A stretch of DNA of 64,000 bases from Halovibrio salipaludis (GCF_002286965.1 NZ_NSKD01000003.1:434001-498000), one strand, 5' to 3'; numbered from the stretch's first letter, positions 9,393 to 19,119 are shown. Numbers and translations: made by a program. Notes: generated by a model not told the origin, from the letters alone.

Positions 9393-9833
9393 TCACTCCT
9401 GCCCATGATAACGGCATAATTGATGATCACTGAGCACTTCAATAATACGGCATTCCCCAACTCTGTCGCCCTGACACTGCAGAATCATGCGATGCAACTC
9501 TTCACGTAGCGAAGAAAGGCGCGCCAGCTTTGTTTCAACCTCCTGAAGGTGACGTTGGGCCAAGCTGTCAACATGGTCACAGGGCATATCGGGCCGGTCG
9601 GACATGTCGAGCAGCTCCCGGATTGATTCCACGGTGAATCCAAAATCACGGGCATGGCGGATAAACGTCAGTCGCCTGACGGCAGCTTCCGTGTAGCGCC
9701 GCTGGTTGCCGGCATTACGCTCGGGTGGCGGCATCAGGCCGATCTGCTCATAGTAGCGGATCGTCTGGACCTTACAGTGGGTACGCTTGGCCAGCGCACC
9801 AATGGACAGGCTCGAAGTGTCCTGGCTCCTCAT
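9393..9833 (-). CDS. cadR: MerR-family metal regulator of the CadR/PbrR type
   Basis: 146 residues. The N-terminal winged helix (IGALAKRTHCKVQTIRYYE, then RRYTEAAVRRL) is followed by a dimerisation helix and a metal loop. Cys85 (DMPCDHV), Cys120 and Cys128 (LQCQGDRVGEC) match in spacing the three metal-binding cysteines of CadR/PbrR, favouring Cd/Pb/Zn over Cu or Hg. It is divergent from the P-type ATPase, whose promoter carries the typical 19-bp spacer. The C-terminal LCRYHGQE adds one more Cys and a His. Confidence 0.9.
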   Translation of the reverse strand: MRSQDTSSLSIGALAKRTHCKVQTIRYYEQIGLMPPPERNAGNQRRYTEAAVRRLTFIRHARDFGFTVESIRELLDMSDRPDMPCDHVDSLAQRHLQEVETKLARLSSLREELHRMILQCQGDRVGECRIIEVLSDHQLCRYHGQE

Positions 9834-9847
9834 ACATATCCCATGGC

Positions 9848-9878
9848 TTGAACCTCTAGTGGCTTTAGGGAATATCCT
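9848..9878 (+). promoter_or_regulatory. MerR-type promoter/operator for the P-type ATPase
   Basis: A -35 TTGAAC (9848-9853) and a -10 TATCCT (9873-9878) are separated by 19 bp, longer than the 17-bp optimum. The spacer contains an imperfect dyad, CCTCTAG and CTTTAGGG. MerR-family activators act on exactly this layout by untwisting the spacer, so CadR binding here is the natural reading. Confidence 0.75.
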
Positions 9879-9919
9879 GCTCGTCAGTACTCATGAACGC
9901 AATGCGCTGGAGGATTTCG

Positions 9920-12070
9920 ATGAGCAATCAATCACAGAGCGCGACCGGCGGTGAACACCAGCGTTTCCGGGTGGAAGGCATGGACTGTGGTGGCTGCGAG
10001 CGCAAGGTTGAAGCCGCCATCGCGAGGCTTGACGATGTAGCGGAGGTCAACGCCAACGCCAGCGTGGGGACCGTCGACGTCGTCACCCGAGAAGGCGTTA
10101 TTGCTTCCTCTCAGGCCATAGAGCGGGCCATTCGTGACCTCGGCTACTCGTTGGCTTCCGAGGGTAATGCAGATGGGTCAGTAGCAAAAGCCGCTCCCGA
10201 CACCTGGTGGCAGACCCCCAAAGGGAAGCTGGTACTCGCCACTGGCGCCTTGCTGGTTGCGGCCCTCGCTCTTCACTTAATCTGGCCGGCCCTGGGCAGT
10301 GGGCCGTTTGTCGTTGTTACGCTGGTAGGGCTGGTTCCCATCGCCCAGGCGGCCTGGCGTGCGCTGCGCGTGGGTCAGCCCTTCACGATCGAGATGCTGA
10401 TGACCATCGCCGCCGGCGGGGCGCTGCTCATTGATGCCGCAGCCGAGTCCGCTGTCGTGGTCTTCCTGTTTGCCGTTGGCGAGCTTCTAGAGGGCGTGGC
10501 TTCGGCCCGCGCACGCCGCAGTATTTCCGCGCTCGCTGACCTTACCCCTTCGACAGCCCAATTGCTTGAGGAGGGGCAGCATCGTGAAGTCTCCGCCAGC
10601 ACCCTGAAGCCCGGCCAATGGGTACTGGTGCGCCCCGGCGACCGGGTGCCCTGCGATGGGACGATTGTTGAAGGGGGTTCCCACCTGGACGAATCGCCGA
10701 TCAACGGTGAGTCGGAGCCACGCTACAGGAAGATTGAAGAGGGGGTTTTTGCCGGAACCATCAACCTCGACGGGGTGCTCAGGGTAGAGGTGACGCGCGG
10801 CGCGGAGGACAACACCATCGCTCGGATCATCCGTCTCGTGGAAGATGCCCAGGCGGCGAAGGCCCCGGTGGCACGGTTCATTGACCGGTTCGCCCAGTGG
10901 TATATGCCTGCGGTCGTTGCCATTGCCGTTCTGATGGCAACCGTTCCACCCTTTGCCTTGGGCATGACCTGGTCCGAATCGGTCTATCGCGCGCTGGCAT
11001 TGCTATTGGTCGCCTGCCCCTGTGCCCTTGTCATCTCCACACCGTCGGCCATCGCCGCCGGTCTCTCCAGCGCGGCTCGCCGGGGGCTGCTGATCAAGGG
11101 TGGCGCCGTGCTGGAAACCCTCGGCAAACTCAAGACAATCGGCCTGGACAAAACCGGCACCCTGACCGCAGGCACGCCACAGGTGACTGATATTGAGGTC
11201 TGGGCCGATGCAGATGACGAATCGGCAGTGCTGCGCGAAGCTGCCGCGCTCGAACAGGAATCCAGCCATCCAATTGCAACCGCAATCGTGGCCCACGCGC
11301 GCGAACGGAATCTTGAAATTCCGAGTATTGAAGGGGCCCATGCCCTCTCAGGTTCCGGTGTGGCCGGCTGGCTTGCAGGCCGGTCCCTGAAACTGGTGAG
11401 TCCCCGCTCAATCGCCGGGTTGCTTGAAGCCTGGCCGCAGCATTGCTCACGACTCGAAGCCCTGGAAAACGAGGGTAAGACCCTGGCCGTGCTACTTGAA
11501 GGTGAGCAGCTATTGGGATGCATCGCATTGCGCGACGAGCCTCGCCCGGATGCCAGGGAGGGGCTGGACTCGCTTGAGCGGCTGGGTGTCAAAGCGGTGA
11601 TGCTGAGTGGTGACAATGCCCGCACCGCCGCGGCAATCGGCAGGACGCTGGGCATCGAGGCCCATGGCGAGCTTATGCCCGAGGACAAGGCGCATCGACT
11701 GCGCGAGTGGCAGGCCAATGGCCGGGGTCCCGTCGGCAAGGTCGGCGACGGTATCAACGATGCGCCGGCGCTTGCCGCAGCGGATGTGGGAATCGCCATG
11801 GGTGGCGGCACCGATGTGGCGCTGGAGACCGCCGATGCCGCCCTGTTGAAAAACCGGGTCACGGGTATCGCTGAATTGATCGACCTGTCACGCGCCACGC
11901 TGCGTAACGTCAAGACGAACGTAGCGCTGGCCCTGGGGTTCAAGGCGATTTTCCTGGTGACCACAGCACTGGGCATTACCGGCCTCTGGATCGCGGTAAT
12001 GGCCGATACCGGCGCCACCGTCCTGGTTACCGTGAACGCGATGCGGCTATTGGGTTATCGCTTCCAGTGA
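9920..12070 (+). CDS. cadA: P1B-type Zn/Cd/Pb-exporting ATPase
   Basis: 716 residues from the ATG at 9920, which has GGAGG 6 bases upstream; an in-frame ATG at 9893 would add 9 residues. An N-terminal HMA domain has GMDCGGC (metal-binding Cys23 and Cys26). The transmembrane CPC motif (Cys366-Pro-Cys368, in ACPCALVIS), phosphorylation site DKTGTLT (Asp410) and hinge GDGINDAPAL are intact. This is the ZntA/CadA class that pumps Zn2+, Cd2+ and Pb2+ out of the cytoplasm with ATP. Regulated by the divergent CadR-type gene. Confidence 0.93.
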   Translation: MSNQSQSATGGEHQRFRVEGMDCGGCERKVEAAIARLDDVAEVNANASVGTVDVVTREGVIASSQAIERAIRDLGYSLASEGNADGSVAKAAPDTWWQTPKGKLVLATGALLVAALALHLIWPALGSGPFVVVTLVGLVPIAQAAWRALRVGQPFTIEMLMTIAAGGALLIDAAAESAVVVFLFAVGELLEGVASARARRSISALADLTPSTAQLLEEGQHREVSASTLKPGQWVLVRPGDRVPCDGTIVEGGSHLDESPINGESEPRYRKIEEGVFAGTINLDGVLRVEVTRGAEDNTIARIIRLVEDAQAAKAPVARFIDRFAQWYMPAVVAIAVLMATVPPFALGMTWSESVYRALALLLVACPCALVISTPSAIAAGLSSAARRGLLIKGGAVLETLGKLKTIGLDKTGTLTAGTPQVTDIEVWADADDESAVLREAAALEQESSHPIATAIVAHARERNLEIPSIEGAHALSGSGVAGWLAGRSLKLVSPRSIAGLLEAWPQHCSRLEALENEGKTLAVLLEGEQLLGCIALRDEPRPDAREGLDSLERLGVKAVMLSGDNARTAAAIGRTLGIEAHGELMPEDKAHRLREWQANGRGPVGKVGDGINDAPALAAADVGIAMGGGTDVALETADAALLKNRVTGIAELIDLSRATLRNVKTNVALALGFKAIFLVTTALGITGLWIAVMADTGATVLVTVNAMRLLGYRFQ

Positions 12071-12186
12071 GGAGTTCAAATCAAACATAAACTCTTCTCT
12101 GGAAATGGGAAACCAAAGCTTCTTTTACACAGGTAATCTCTGACCACAATAATCCCTTAAACGACTAAATCAGACTGGAGCAAAAA

Positions 12187-13080
12187 ATGGCCCATGATCA
12201 TTCAGCAGGAGACCGGCGGGTCGGCATCGCGATTGTAGGCAACTTTTTACTGACTCTTGCTCAAGTTGTCGGAGGCATCCTCTCTGGCAGCCTTGCCCTT
12301 ATCGCCGATGCCCTGCATAACTTCTCGGACATGGCCTCAATGGTTATAGCGCTGGTGGCACGACGCATTGCAAGGCGGCCGGCGGATCCAGCCATGACCT
12401 TCGGCTACGGTCGGGTGGAAACCGTGGCGGCACTGGTCAACTACACATCCCTCATCCTGATCGGGCTTTACCTGGGGTTTGAAGGCATCATGCGCCTTCT
12501 GGATCCCACCGAAGTCGCCGGCATGGCGGTCATTGCTCTCGGGGTGCTGGCACTGGTTGTGGACACACTCACCACCGTCCTCACCGGGTCCATCCAGCAC
12601 GGCGGTTCCAACATCCGCGCCCTTTTCCTTCATAACCTCAGTGACGCGCTGACCTCGGTCGCAGTTGTAGTCAGCGGGGTGCTCATCGTGCTGTACGACT
12701 GGCGACTGATTGATCCACTGATCACTCTACTGATTTCAGGCTACATACTCTGGCTTTCCGCCAACGAGGTTGGTGGTGTCATTCGTGTTCTCATGCTGGG
12801 CAGCCCACCAGACATCGACACGGATGCAGTACTCGATTGCATCCGTGAATTCGATGGTGTCGAGGGCGTGCACCATGCCCATTTCTGGCTGATGGAAGAA
12901 AATGCGGCGGCTCTGGATACCCACATCGTCGTCGTTGATTCGCTCTGGAAAGAACAGCACGCGCTCAAGGAAAAGATCAGGCGCGAGCTGGACAGCCGCT
13001 TCGGCATTCAGCACACGACGCTCGAGCTGGAGCCGTCGAATCAGCAGCACGAAGGCGCTAGTCTCTTCGGCAGAGATTGA
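12187..13080 (+). CDS. Cation diffusion facilitator (CzcD/ZitB type)
   Basis: 297 residues, six membrane helices and a cytoplasmic C-terminal domain. The transport-site motifs are HNFSD (His44, Asp48) in TM2 and HNLSD (His149, Asp153) in TM5, the His/Asp pair combination of Zn/Cd CDF exporters. The start has GGAG with 6-base spacing. It lies 116 bases after the ATPase and could be co-transcribed with it or expressed separately. A proton-coupled exporter that complements the ATPase and the CzcCBA pump. Confidence 0.9.
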   Translation: MAHDHSAGDRRVGIAIVGNFLLTLAQVVGGILSGSLALIADALHNFSDMASMVIALVARRIARRPADPAMTFGYGRVETVAALVNYTSLILIGLYLGFEGIMRLLDPTEVAGMAVIALGVLALVVDTLTTVLTGSIQHGGSNIRALFLHNLSDALTSVAVVVSGVLIVLYDWRLIDPLITLLISGYILWLSANEVGGVIRVLMLGSPPDIDTDAVLDCIREFDGVEGVHHAHFWLMEENAAALDTHIVVVDSLWKEQHALKEKIRRELDSRFGIQHTTLELEPSNQQHEGASLFGRD

Positions 13081-13086
13081 AGGAAA

Positions 13087-13106
13087 CCGCCCGCGAGCGC
13101 GGGCGG
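13087..13106 (-). terminator. Terminator hairpin between the CDF gene and rpoS
   Basis: A 20-base GC-only palindrome with 9-bp arms and a 2-base centre. Read on the minus strand it is followed by TTTCCTT, fitting intrinsic termination of rpoS; on the plus strand the tail is weak. It probably serves both convergent genes. Confidence 0.65.
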
Positions 13107-13115
13107 CGAAGGGCG

Positions 13116-14126
13116 TCAGGCCTCGAAGAGCATATCCCCGGAAAGGCCTTCCTTCTCAAGGATTTCACGCAGGCGACGCAGAGCTTCCACCTGGATCTGG
13201 CGGACCCGCTCGCGGGTGAGCCCGATCTCCGCGCCAACCTGCTCCAGCGTCATGGTTGAATACCCCCGCAGGCCGAAGCGCCGGCACAGGACTTCCTGCT
13301 GTTTCTCGCTGAGCTGGTCGACCCACTGGCCGAGGCAGCCCTTAATGTTGTTCTCCTGCAGCAGGGCAGCCGGGTCGGCGGAACCTTCGTCCGGTACCGT
13401 GTCGAGCAGGGATTTGTCGCCATTGTGCCCGATGGGCGTATCCACGGAAGCAACCCGCTCGTTCAGGCCGAGCATCCGCTTCACATCCTTCACCGGCTTT
13501 TCGCACTTTTCAGCGATTTCCTCGGCCGTCGGCTCGTGATCCAGCTGCTGGCTGAGTTCACGGGACGCCCGCAGATAGAGGTTGAGCTCTTTCACCACAT
13601 GAATCGGCAGACGGATGGTGCGGGTCTGGTTCATGATGGCCCGTTCAATGGTCTGGCGGATCCACCAGGTCGCGTAGGTGGAGAACCGGAAACCACGCTC
13701 CGGATCGAACTTTTCCACGGCCCGGATGAGACCCAGATTGCCTTCCTCGATCAGGTCCAGCAGCGTCAGGCCGCGGTTGACGTAACGCCGGGCGATTTTC
13801 ACCACCAGGCGCAGATTGCTTTCGATCATGCGCCGGCGGCCGCTTTCGTCGCCATCACGTGCAAGCCGGGCGTAGTGCTTTTCCTCTTCCGGTGTGAGCA
13901 GCGGTGAAAACCCGATCTCGTTGAGATAGAGCTGTGTGGCATCCGCCTGCTGCTGGCGGCTGGTATAGCTGTAACGCGACGTTCTGGAGCGGGCACGTTC
14001 AAGCGCTGCCGCATCCCCATCCAGCTTTGTGGCTTCTTCGCTGGCGGCCACGGCCTCTTCCGGATCCATCACCGCCTCTTCCGCCGATGCATCGAGCGCT
14101 GCTTCCTGAACCATCTCTTCCGACAT
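13116..14126 (-). CDS. rpoS: RNA polymerase sigma factor RpoS (sigma-38)
   Basis: Stationary-phase and stress sigma factor, 336 residues from the ATG at 14126; the longer frame starts with GTG 9 bases upstream, but CAGGG spaces well to this ATG. Region 1.2 ([17 protein letters not shown]), region 2 ([19 protein letters not shown], then [19 protein letters not shown]), region 3 and region 4 ([20 protein letters not shown]) are all recognisable. An acidic Ala/Glu-rich N-terminal stretch makes it slightly longer than E. coli RpoS. It lies downstream of nlpD; in relatives the main rpoS promoter is inside nlpD. Confidence 0.95.
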   Translation of the reverse strand: MSEEMVQEAALDASAEEAVMDPEEAVAASEEATKLDGDAAALERARSRTSRYSYTSRQQQADATQLYLNEIGFSPLLTPEEEKHYARLARDGDESGRRRMIESNLRLVVKIARRYVNRGLTLLDLIEEGNLGLIRAVEKFDPERGFRFSTYATWWIRQTIERAIMNQTRTIRLPIHVVKELNLYLRASRELSQQLDHEPTAEEIAEKCEKPVKDVKRMLGLNERVASVDTPIGHNGDKSLLDTVPDEGSADPAALLQENNIKGCLGQWVDQLSEKQQEVLCRRFGLRGYSTMTLEQVGAEIGLTRERVRQIQVEALRRLREILEKEGLSGDMLFEA

Positions 14127-14206
14127 AGCTTTCACCCTGCGTTAACTGATCTACCCCTTGAACACTTCCGGCCTTGTTCGACTTCTTATGGGCCGCAAGT
14201 CCCGGA

Positions 14207-15067
14207 TCAGCGACGCGGAAGGTACTGCATCGGGTTAACCGGATCGCCCCGTCTCCGTATCTCGAAGTGGAGCATGATCCTGTCGGCGCCCGAATCCCCC
14301 ATCTCGGCGATGGTATCGCCCTGCCCAACGTTCTGACCCTCTTCCACCAGGATCGTCCGGTTGTGGGCATAGGCGCTGAGGAAGGTCTCGCTGTGGTTCA
14401 CGATGATGAGGTTGCCGTAACCCAGCAACCCGTTCCCGGCGTAAACCACGCTGCCATCCGCAGCGGCCCTGACGGGGTCTCCCGCGTCACCTCCGATATC
14501 AACACCTTTGTTCACATCGGAGCCGTCGGATGAATATTTCGCAATAATCGGGCCAGAATGGGGCCATGCCCAATCGATTTCGGATGACGCTTCATCAGAT
14601 GCCGGTAACGCATTGTTACTCCGGGAAGCCTGGGGTGACGCCCGCGTCTGGTCTGCGGGTTGCGCGGATGATCCGGACGCCCGTCCGGTTGACGATGAAG
14701 CGGTGCCGGATGATGGGGATGAAGCCGAGCCACCACCGGAGCGCCTGAAGTCATCCGGCGCCTCAACGTCGAACTGGATCACCTGACCGGGATGGATCTC
14801 ATAGGGGGGCTCGATATCGTTGGCAGCCGCGAGTCTGCGGTAATCCCAGCCATAACGCATGGCGATGCTGTAAAGGGTTTCACCCTTCGAGACACGGTGA
14901 TGCCCCCAGTTCACTCTGGGGTTGTAATCACTGTCGAGGAGCAGATCCGTGGAGTTGCAGCCACCAACCAGAAGCAATACCAGAACGGCCAGGAGCGGTT
15001 TTCGGATTGTTCGAATCCCGGTTCCCGCCTGGTTCCGTACAGCCTTTCTGACCGTTTTGAACTCCAT
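14207..15067 (-). CDS. nlpD: Murein hydrolase activator NlpD (LysM + degenerate LytM lipoprotein)
   Basis: 286 residues. A basic leader and hydrophobic stretch end in the lipobox LVGGC (Cys37). A LysM repeat (about residues 57-98: HRVSKGETLYSIAMRYGWDY) is followed by a low-complexity Ser/Gly/Ala linker and a C-terminal M23 domain (about 180-283). The first zinc ligand expected as His is Asn in NKGVDIGG, so the domain is probably inactive, as in NlpD, which activates the septal amidase AmiC rather than cutting peptidoglycan itself. Located just upstream of rpoS, the conserved order. Confidence 0.9.
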   Translation of the reverse strand: MEFKTVRKAVRNQAGTGIRTIRKPLLAVLVLLLVGGCNSTDLLLDSDYNPRVNWGHHRVSKGETLYSIAMRYGWDYRRLAAANDIEPPYEIHPGQVIQFDVEAPDDFRRSGGGSASSPSSGTASSSTGRASGSSAQPADQTRASPQASRSNNALPASDEASSEIDWAWPHSGPIIAKYSSDGSDVNKGVDIGGDAGDPVRAAADGSVVYAGNGLLGYGNLIIVNHSETFLSAYAHNRTILVEEGQNVGQGDTIAEMGDSGADRIMLHFEIRRRGDPVNPMQYLPRR

Positions 15068-15321
15068 CCGTACTAGAACTTTCCGCTATTGATTCTATAT
15101 TTTTATTCTAAAAAAATCCTGAATATTCACGAGCCTCTGAGGAGACGCGGGTAAATTGCTCTTTTGTCAGGATAATTTTTACCCAGAATTCAGTTACCCA
15201 CCCACCCCGAACTGTTACCTGTGGGAACAGTGGGCGTAACAGATCACGCAAAAGCCGTGCGTTACTTCCGACTGTCGCGTGATCCGTCTCAAGTGTATGC
15301 CCCGCACGGCCAGGCAACCAG
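15068..15321. other. 254-bp intergenic region, nlpD leader side AT-rich
   Basis: Bases 15088-15190 are clearly AT-rich compared with the surroundings, with several A/T runs next to nlpD, consistent with the nlpD promoter and leader. An 81-codon minus-strand frame (15108-15353) crosses it and runs into the end of the DUF368 gene; it has no recognisable family and I do not call it a gene. Confidence 0.4.
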
Positions 15322-16260
15322 TTACGACTTGCCACAACGACCCAACCACTCAACCAGCAGGATCAGCCCCAGCCCCAGACACGCCAGCACCAGCACCGTC
15401 CAGGTCTGGGAAGCAGCACCCGTCAGCTCCGTATAGCGCCAGGGCGCAAGATTCTCATACAGCAGTGGCTCGGCTTCCCCGCCCGAGCCGGTGCGCCAGG
15501 CCACTGCGCGCTTCCAGGGCCACAGATTGGTAAGCGAACCGACCATGAAACCGGTCAGAACCGCCAGCGTCACAGCGGGAAAGCGGGCCAGGGTCGCCGC
15601 CACCAGGCGGGCCATGGCGACCAGCCCCAGCGCGCAGCCACCGGCAAACACCGCCAGCGTTGCCAGAGCAGGCTCGCGGATGGCATCGAGGATCGGCTCG
15701 TAGAGACCGAGCAGAAGCAGGATGAAGCTGCCGGAAATACCGGGGAGAACCATCGCCGAGATGGCCACAAATCCGGCCCCAAAAGCGATCAACGGTGTCA
15801 GGGCCAGGGTGGCGGGCGTCAGCTGGGCAATGCCCCAGGCCACGAGGGTCCCCAGGCCCAGCCCCATCCCGGCAGTCAGTGACCAATGGGGAATCTGCCG
15901 CCCCACATGGAGGACTGCCCCAATGATCAGGCCGGAGAAAAAAGCACGGACCAGCATCGGATGCTCATCCAGCAGTGTCCCGATACCGTGCGCCAGGGTC
16001 ACAACGCTGAAGAGAATGCCGCCCAGAAGCAGCAGGAGGAAGTTTGCGTCCATGGTCTGCCAGGCCCGGACCAGGCTGCGGTCGCGCACCAGGGTCAGCG
16101 CCGCTGCTGGGATATTGCCAAGCGCGGCCAGCAGCCGCTGATAGATACCGGTGATCAACGCCATGGTGCCGCCGGACACCCCCGGCACGATATCCGCAGC
16201 CCCCATGAGACAACCTCGCACCACAATACCGGGAGCGGACTGGGTGTGGGTCCGGTTCAT
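15322..16260 (-). CDS. DUF368 family membrane protein (PopT-type undecaprenyl-phosphate translocase)
   Basis: 312 residues, about eight to ten membrane helices. The start RGCLMGAADIVPGVSGGTMALITGIYQ is the hallmark of DUF368, and a second PGISGSFILLLLGLYEPIL repeats the motif in an inverted half. DUF368 proteins (PopT) have been reported to recycle undecaprenyl phosphate across the membrane in bacteria, sharing the task with DedA proteins. The start overlaps the pcm stop by 4 bases. It sits inside a housekeeping operon, fitting a cell-envelope role. Confidence 0.85.
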   Translation of the reverse strand: MNRTHTQSAPGIVVRGCLMGAADIVPGVSGGTMALITGIYQRLLAALGNIPAAALTLVRDRSLVRAWQTMDANFLLLLLGGILFSVVTLAHGIGTLLDEHPMLVRAFFSGLIIGAVLHVGRQIPHWSLTAGMGLGLGTLVAWGIAQLTPATLALTPLIAFGAGFVAISAMVLPGISGSFILLLLGLYEPILDAIREPALATLAVFAGGCALGLVAMARLVAATLARFPAVTLAVLTGFMVGSLTNLWPWKRAVAWRTGSGGEAEPLLYENLAPWRYTELTGAASQTWTVLVLACLGLGLILLVEWLGRCGKS

Positions 16261-16913
16261 CGCACCACGCCACCGAGCACGGGCACGAAGCGCACCGGCT
16301 CAATCTCCCGGCGCTCGAATTCGTCCCCGTTGCGGGTGATCAGGGTCAGCATCTGGGTATCACGGCCGAGCGGTGCCACAATGCTGCCGCCGTCCGCCAG
16401 CTGGTCGTACAGCGCTGCCGGTATATCCCCGGGCGATGCCGTCAGGATCATGCCGTCAAAGGGCGCGGCTTCCGGCCAACCCTGGCTGCCATCCCCCAGG
16501 CGCAGGTGGGCATTGCGATAACCCAGCCGCTGCAGGCGCTCCCGGGCCTGGCGATGAAGACCACCAATGCGCTCGATGCTGTAAACCTCCTTGCCGAGAT
16601 ACGCCAGGATGGCCGCCTGGTAGCCGGATCCGGTGCCCAGCTCAAGGATTCGCGTGGCGCCGGCAGCCAGCAGCATCTCGGTCATGCGTGCGACCACATA
16701 GGGCTGGGACAGGGTCTGCTGGTAGCCGATGGGCAGCGCCGTGTCCTCATAGGCACGGTGTGACAGCGCCTCATCCAGGAAGATGTGCCGGGGCACATTC
16801 GCGATGGCGTCCAGCACTTCCACACGCTGTATGCCTTCATCACTGAGACGCTCCACCAGCCGCATCCGGGTGCGCTGGGAGGTCATGCCGATCCCCTGGA
16901 GTTCGGTATTCAT
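16257..16913 (-). CDS. pcm: Protein-L-isoaspartate O-methyltransferase
   Basis: 218 residues. Repairs damaged proteins by methylating L-isoaspartyl residues with S-adenosylmethionine. SAM motif I is ILELGTGSGYQAAILAYL; the family signature PYVVARMTEMLL and a post-motif GDGSQGWPEAAPFDGMILTA are present. The frame starts directly after the surE stop at 16913; an internal ATG at 16886 (MTSQRTRMRLVERL) has AGGGG 6-7 bases upstream and may be the true start. The surE-pcm-nlpD-rpoS order is conserved in gammaproteobacteria. Confidence 0.94.
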   Translation of the reverse strand: MNTELQGIGMTSQRTRMRLVERLSDEGIQRVEVLDAIANVPRHIFLDEALSHRAYEDTALPIGYQQTLSQPYVVARMTEMLLAAGATRILELGTGSGYQAAILAYLGKEVYSIERIGGLHRQARERLQRLGYRNAHLRLGDGSQGWPEAAPFDGMILTASPGDIPAALYDQLADGGSIVAPLGRDTQMLTLITRNGDEFERREIEPVRFVPVLGGVVR

Positions 16914-17663
16914 TCAGAGTCCGTCTTTCAGCCAGTCGTTCAGGTTCTGGAACGTATCATAGTGGGTCATGTCCACTTTCACCGGTGTAATGGACACGTA
17001 GCCCTCACGGATGGCGTGGAAGTCCGTACCAGGGCCGGCATCATCCTCGTCCCCGGCGGCACCGATCCACATCCGCTCGCGTCCACGCGGACAGTGGACC
17101 CGCTGGGGCAGCTCCCCCCGGCCACGATGGCCCAGGCGCGTGATCTGGAAGCCCCTGAGCTCATGCCAATCCACATCCGGTACATTCACATTGAGGACCG
17201 TTCTGGGCGGCACTGCCAGCGGATCCGGGCGCAGCAGCAGGCTGCGGACCACCCGCGCCGCCGTATCGAAACGCCAGTTACCCTGGTTGGCCAGCGAAAC
17301 CGCAATCGGCGGATGATGCAGCAGACGCCCTTCAACCGCAGCAGCCACCGTCCCCGAGTAAAGGATGTCATCACCCAGGTTGGAGTGGGTATTGATACCG
17401 GAGATGACCCGGTCGAATTCAATCCCGAACATGTCCCCGATGCCCAGATGAACGCAGTCCGTGGGCGTACCGTCGATGGCCGTGAAACCACCGGGTACAT
17501 CGGTCGCGGAAAGCGGCCGTGTCAGGGTCAGTGCGTTGCTGGCGCCGGAGTGATCCCGGTCCGGGGCGGCAACACGCACGTCCCCCAGGTCCTCCAGAGC
17601 GTCGTAGAGTGCCTTGAGCCCCGGGGAATAGACACCGTCGTCATTGGAAAGCAGCAATTTCAT
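16914..17663 (-). CDS. surE: 5'/3'-nucleotidase SurE
   Basis: 249 residues. Survival-protein family nucleotidase acting on nucleoside monophosphates and short polyphosphates. The metal site is at [13 protein letters not shown] (Asp8, Asp9); [27 protein letters not shown] and [18 protein letters not shown] are all intact. It overlaps truD by 4 bases upstream and abuts pcm downstream. Confidence 0.95.
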   Translation of the reverse strand: MKLLLSNDDGVYSPGLKALYDALEDLGDVRVAAPDRDHSGASNALTLTRPLSATDVPGGFTAIDGTPTDCVHLGIGDMFGIEFDRVISGINTHSNLGDDILYSGTVAAAVEGRLLHHPPIAVSLANQGNWRFDTAARVVRSLLLRPDPLAVPPRTVLNVNVPDVDWHELRGFQITRLGHRGRGELPQRVHCPRGRERMWIGAAGDEDDAGPGTDFHAIREGYVSITPVKVDMTHYDTFQNLNDWLKDGL

Positions 17664-18628
17664 GGCGTTCGGGAACCGTCCTCCAGATCCAGAATCTCAG
17701 TCAGTACCACCGTGGCAAAGCCACCGGCAGGCAGGAAGAAATCAAAAACGGCACTGTCGCCTTCCTGCTCCAGAGCGCAGTCTAGCGGTTTCAGCGCGAG
17801 GCTGCGACGTGCCGGGCGCATGCGGGTGGCCCGCAGAAGTGCCATGAACTCCGGGTACTGCCCGGCAAATGCCAGTTCCGCCTCTGCCAGCGCCCCTTCG
17901 GCCCCGCAGCTGTCGTCACCGAACATCGGCCCTGAAGGAGAGGTTTCCGGGTCCCCCTCCCGCTGTTGCCGCCAATCGCCCGCTGCCAGTCGCCCGGCCA
18001 GCCATTCATTGAACAGCCAGCTGCGCACGGCGGACAGCAGCATGCCGGAGCGGGCCCGCTCACGCGGGCGCTTCAGGCGTTGCGGGTCCAGCTGCGCGGC
18101 AGCCTCCAGATTGGCCCCATCACGCCCAAAGCGCTGGCGTCCAAAATAGTTCGGACAGCCGCTATTTGCCAGCGCCTGCCAACGCGCGGCCAGGGCGGCA
18201 CTGTCCGCCTCAAGATCCCTTACCCGGATCCGGAAGCGGTTGCCAGCCAGTTCGCCGGTGCGCAGCTTGCGGCTATGCCGGTCTACCGACAGAACCCGCC
18301 ACTGCGCGGAAACAGCCTGAAGCACGTCATCCGCTCTCCCGGGCGGACAGGGCAGGCTGAACCACTGGCGGGTGACGGCATGGCGATCCTTGCGCCCCGC
18401 ATAACCCACCGCAGCTGCAGGACAGCCACAGACGCGCGCCAGCCCACGGGCAACCCAATCGGTGTTGTCACCGCTTTTCTCAAGCTGGATAAGAAGGTGT
18501 TCGCCCTCACCGTCGGGAGACCACCCCAGGTTCTCAGTGACCCCGAAATCCCCCGGGTCCACACGGATGCGGCCGGTTCCGACAGGTTCTCCCCCGGCCC
18601 GCGGCCAGTCCAGGCGCCAGCCCGTCAC
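17660..18628 (-). CDS. truD: tRNA pseudouridine(13) synthase TruD
   Basis: 322 residues. Isomerises U13 in tRNA-Glu and others. The catalytic motif is [16 protein letters not shown] with Asp81; the second conserved block [18 protein letters not shown] lies about residue 152. It is a little shorter than E. coli TruD (349) but all core motifs are present. Overlaps ispF upstream and surE downstream by 4 bases each. Confidence 0.94.
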   Translation of the reverse strand: MTGWRLDWPRAGGEPVGTGRIRVDPGDFGVTENLGWSPDGEGEHLLIQLEKSGDNTDWVARGLARVCGCPAAAVGYAGRKDRHAVTRQWFSLPCPPGRADDVLQAVSAQWRVLSVDRHSRKLRTGELAGNRFRIRVRDLEADSAALAARWQALANSGCPNYFGRQRFGRDGANLEAAAQLDPQRLKRPRERARSGMLLSAVRSWLFNEWLAGRLAAGDWRQQREGDPETSPSGPMFGDDSCGAEGALAEAELAFAGQYPEFMALLRATRMRPARRSLALKPLDCALEQEGDSAVFDFFLPAGGFATVVLTEILDLEDGSRTP

Positions 18629-19119
18629 GAGCCCCCGCCGCTGCGACGGCTTTCGACCAGACAGACCGCCTGGGCCGCAATGCCCTCGGCGCGCCCGACG
18701 AACCCCAGCCGTTCGGTCGTGGTGGCTTTCACGCTGATCCGTTCCGGGTTCACCGCCAGGTCTTCCGCGATGTTGTGGCGCATGGCATCCACATGGGGAC
18801 CCATCTTCGGCGCCTGTGCCATGACTGTGGCATCAATATTGACCAGCTGGTAGCCCTGCATCCGCACCTGACGATAGACCTCGCGCAGCAGCGCACGGCT
18901 GTCCGCATCCCGCCAGCGCTGTTCGGTATCGGGAAACCAGTGGCCGATATCGCCCAGGGCGATGGCCCCCAGCAGGGCATCGCTGACGGTGTGCAGCAGC
19001 ACGTCTCCATCCGAATGCGCCCGCAGTCCCTGATCATGAGGGATGACCACGCCACCGATGCGGATATGATCGCCCTCCTCAAAGGCGTGGACGTCGAACC
19101 CCTGCCCGACTCGTATCAT
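18625..19119 (-). CDS. ispF: 2-C-methyl-D-erythritol 2,4-cyclodiphosphate synthase
   Basis: 164 residues from the ATG at 19119, which overlaps the ispD stop as ATGA; a longer frame would add 14 non-conserved residues. Catalyses cyclisation in the MEP isoprenoid pathway. Metal ligands are Asp9 and His11 (GQGFDVHAF) and His43 ([16 protein letters not shown]). The C-terminal [22 protein letters not shown] is typical. Genetically coupled to ispD. Confidence 0.95.
   Translation of the reverse strand: MIRVGQGFDVHAFEEGDHIRIGGVVIPHDQGLRAHSDGDVLLHTVSDALLGAIALGDIGHWFPDTEQRWRDADSRALLREVYRQVRMQGYQLVNIDATVMAQAPKMGPHVDAMRHNIAEDLAVNPERISVKATTTERLGFVGRAEGIAAQAVCLVESRRSGGGS

Noticed and set aside
10984-12018. 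344-codon minus-strand frame over the P-type ATPase
   Set aside because: Ser/Ala/Pro-rich shadow of a gene with intact DKTGT and CPC motifs.
15005-15030. tRNA T-loop-like GTTCGAATCC sequence
   Set aside because: Lies in the coding start of nlpD with no matching acceptor or anticodon stem; chance similarity.
14207-15067. NlpD treated as an active peptidoglycan endopeptidase
   Set aside because: The first zinc-ligand His is Asn, as expected for the non-catalytic activator subgroup, so no enzymatic novelty is claimed.
15108-15353. 81-codon minus-strand frame between nlpD and the DUF368 gene
   Set aside because: Runs into the DUF368 coding end, has no recognisable family and no convincing RBS.
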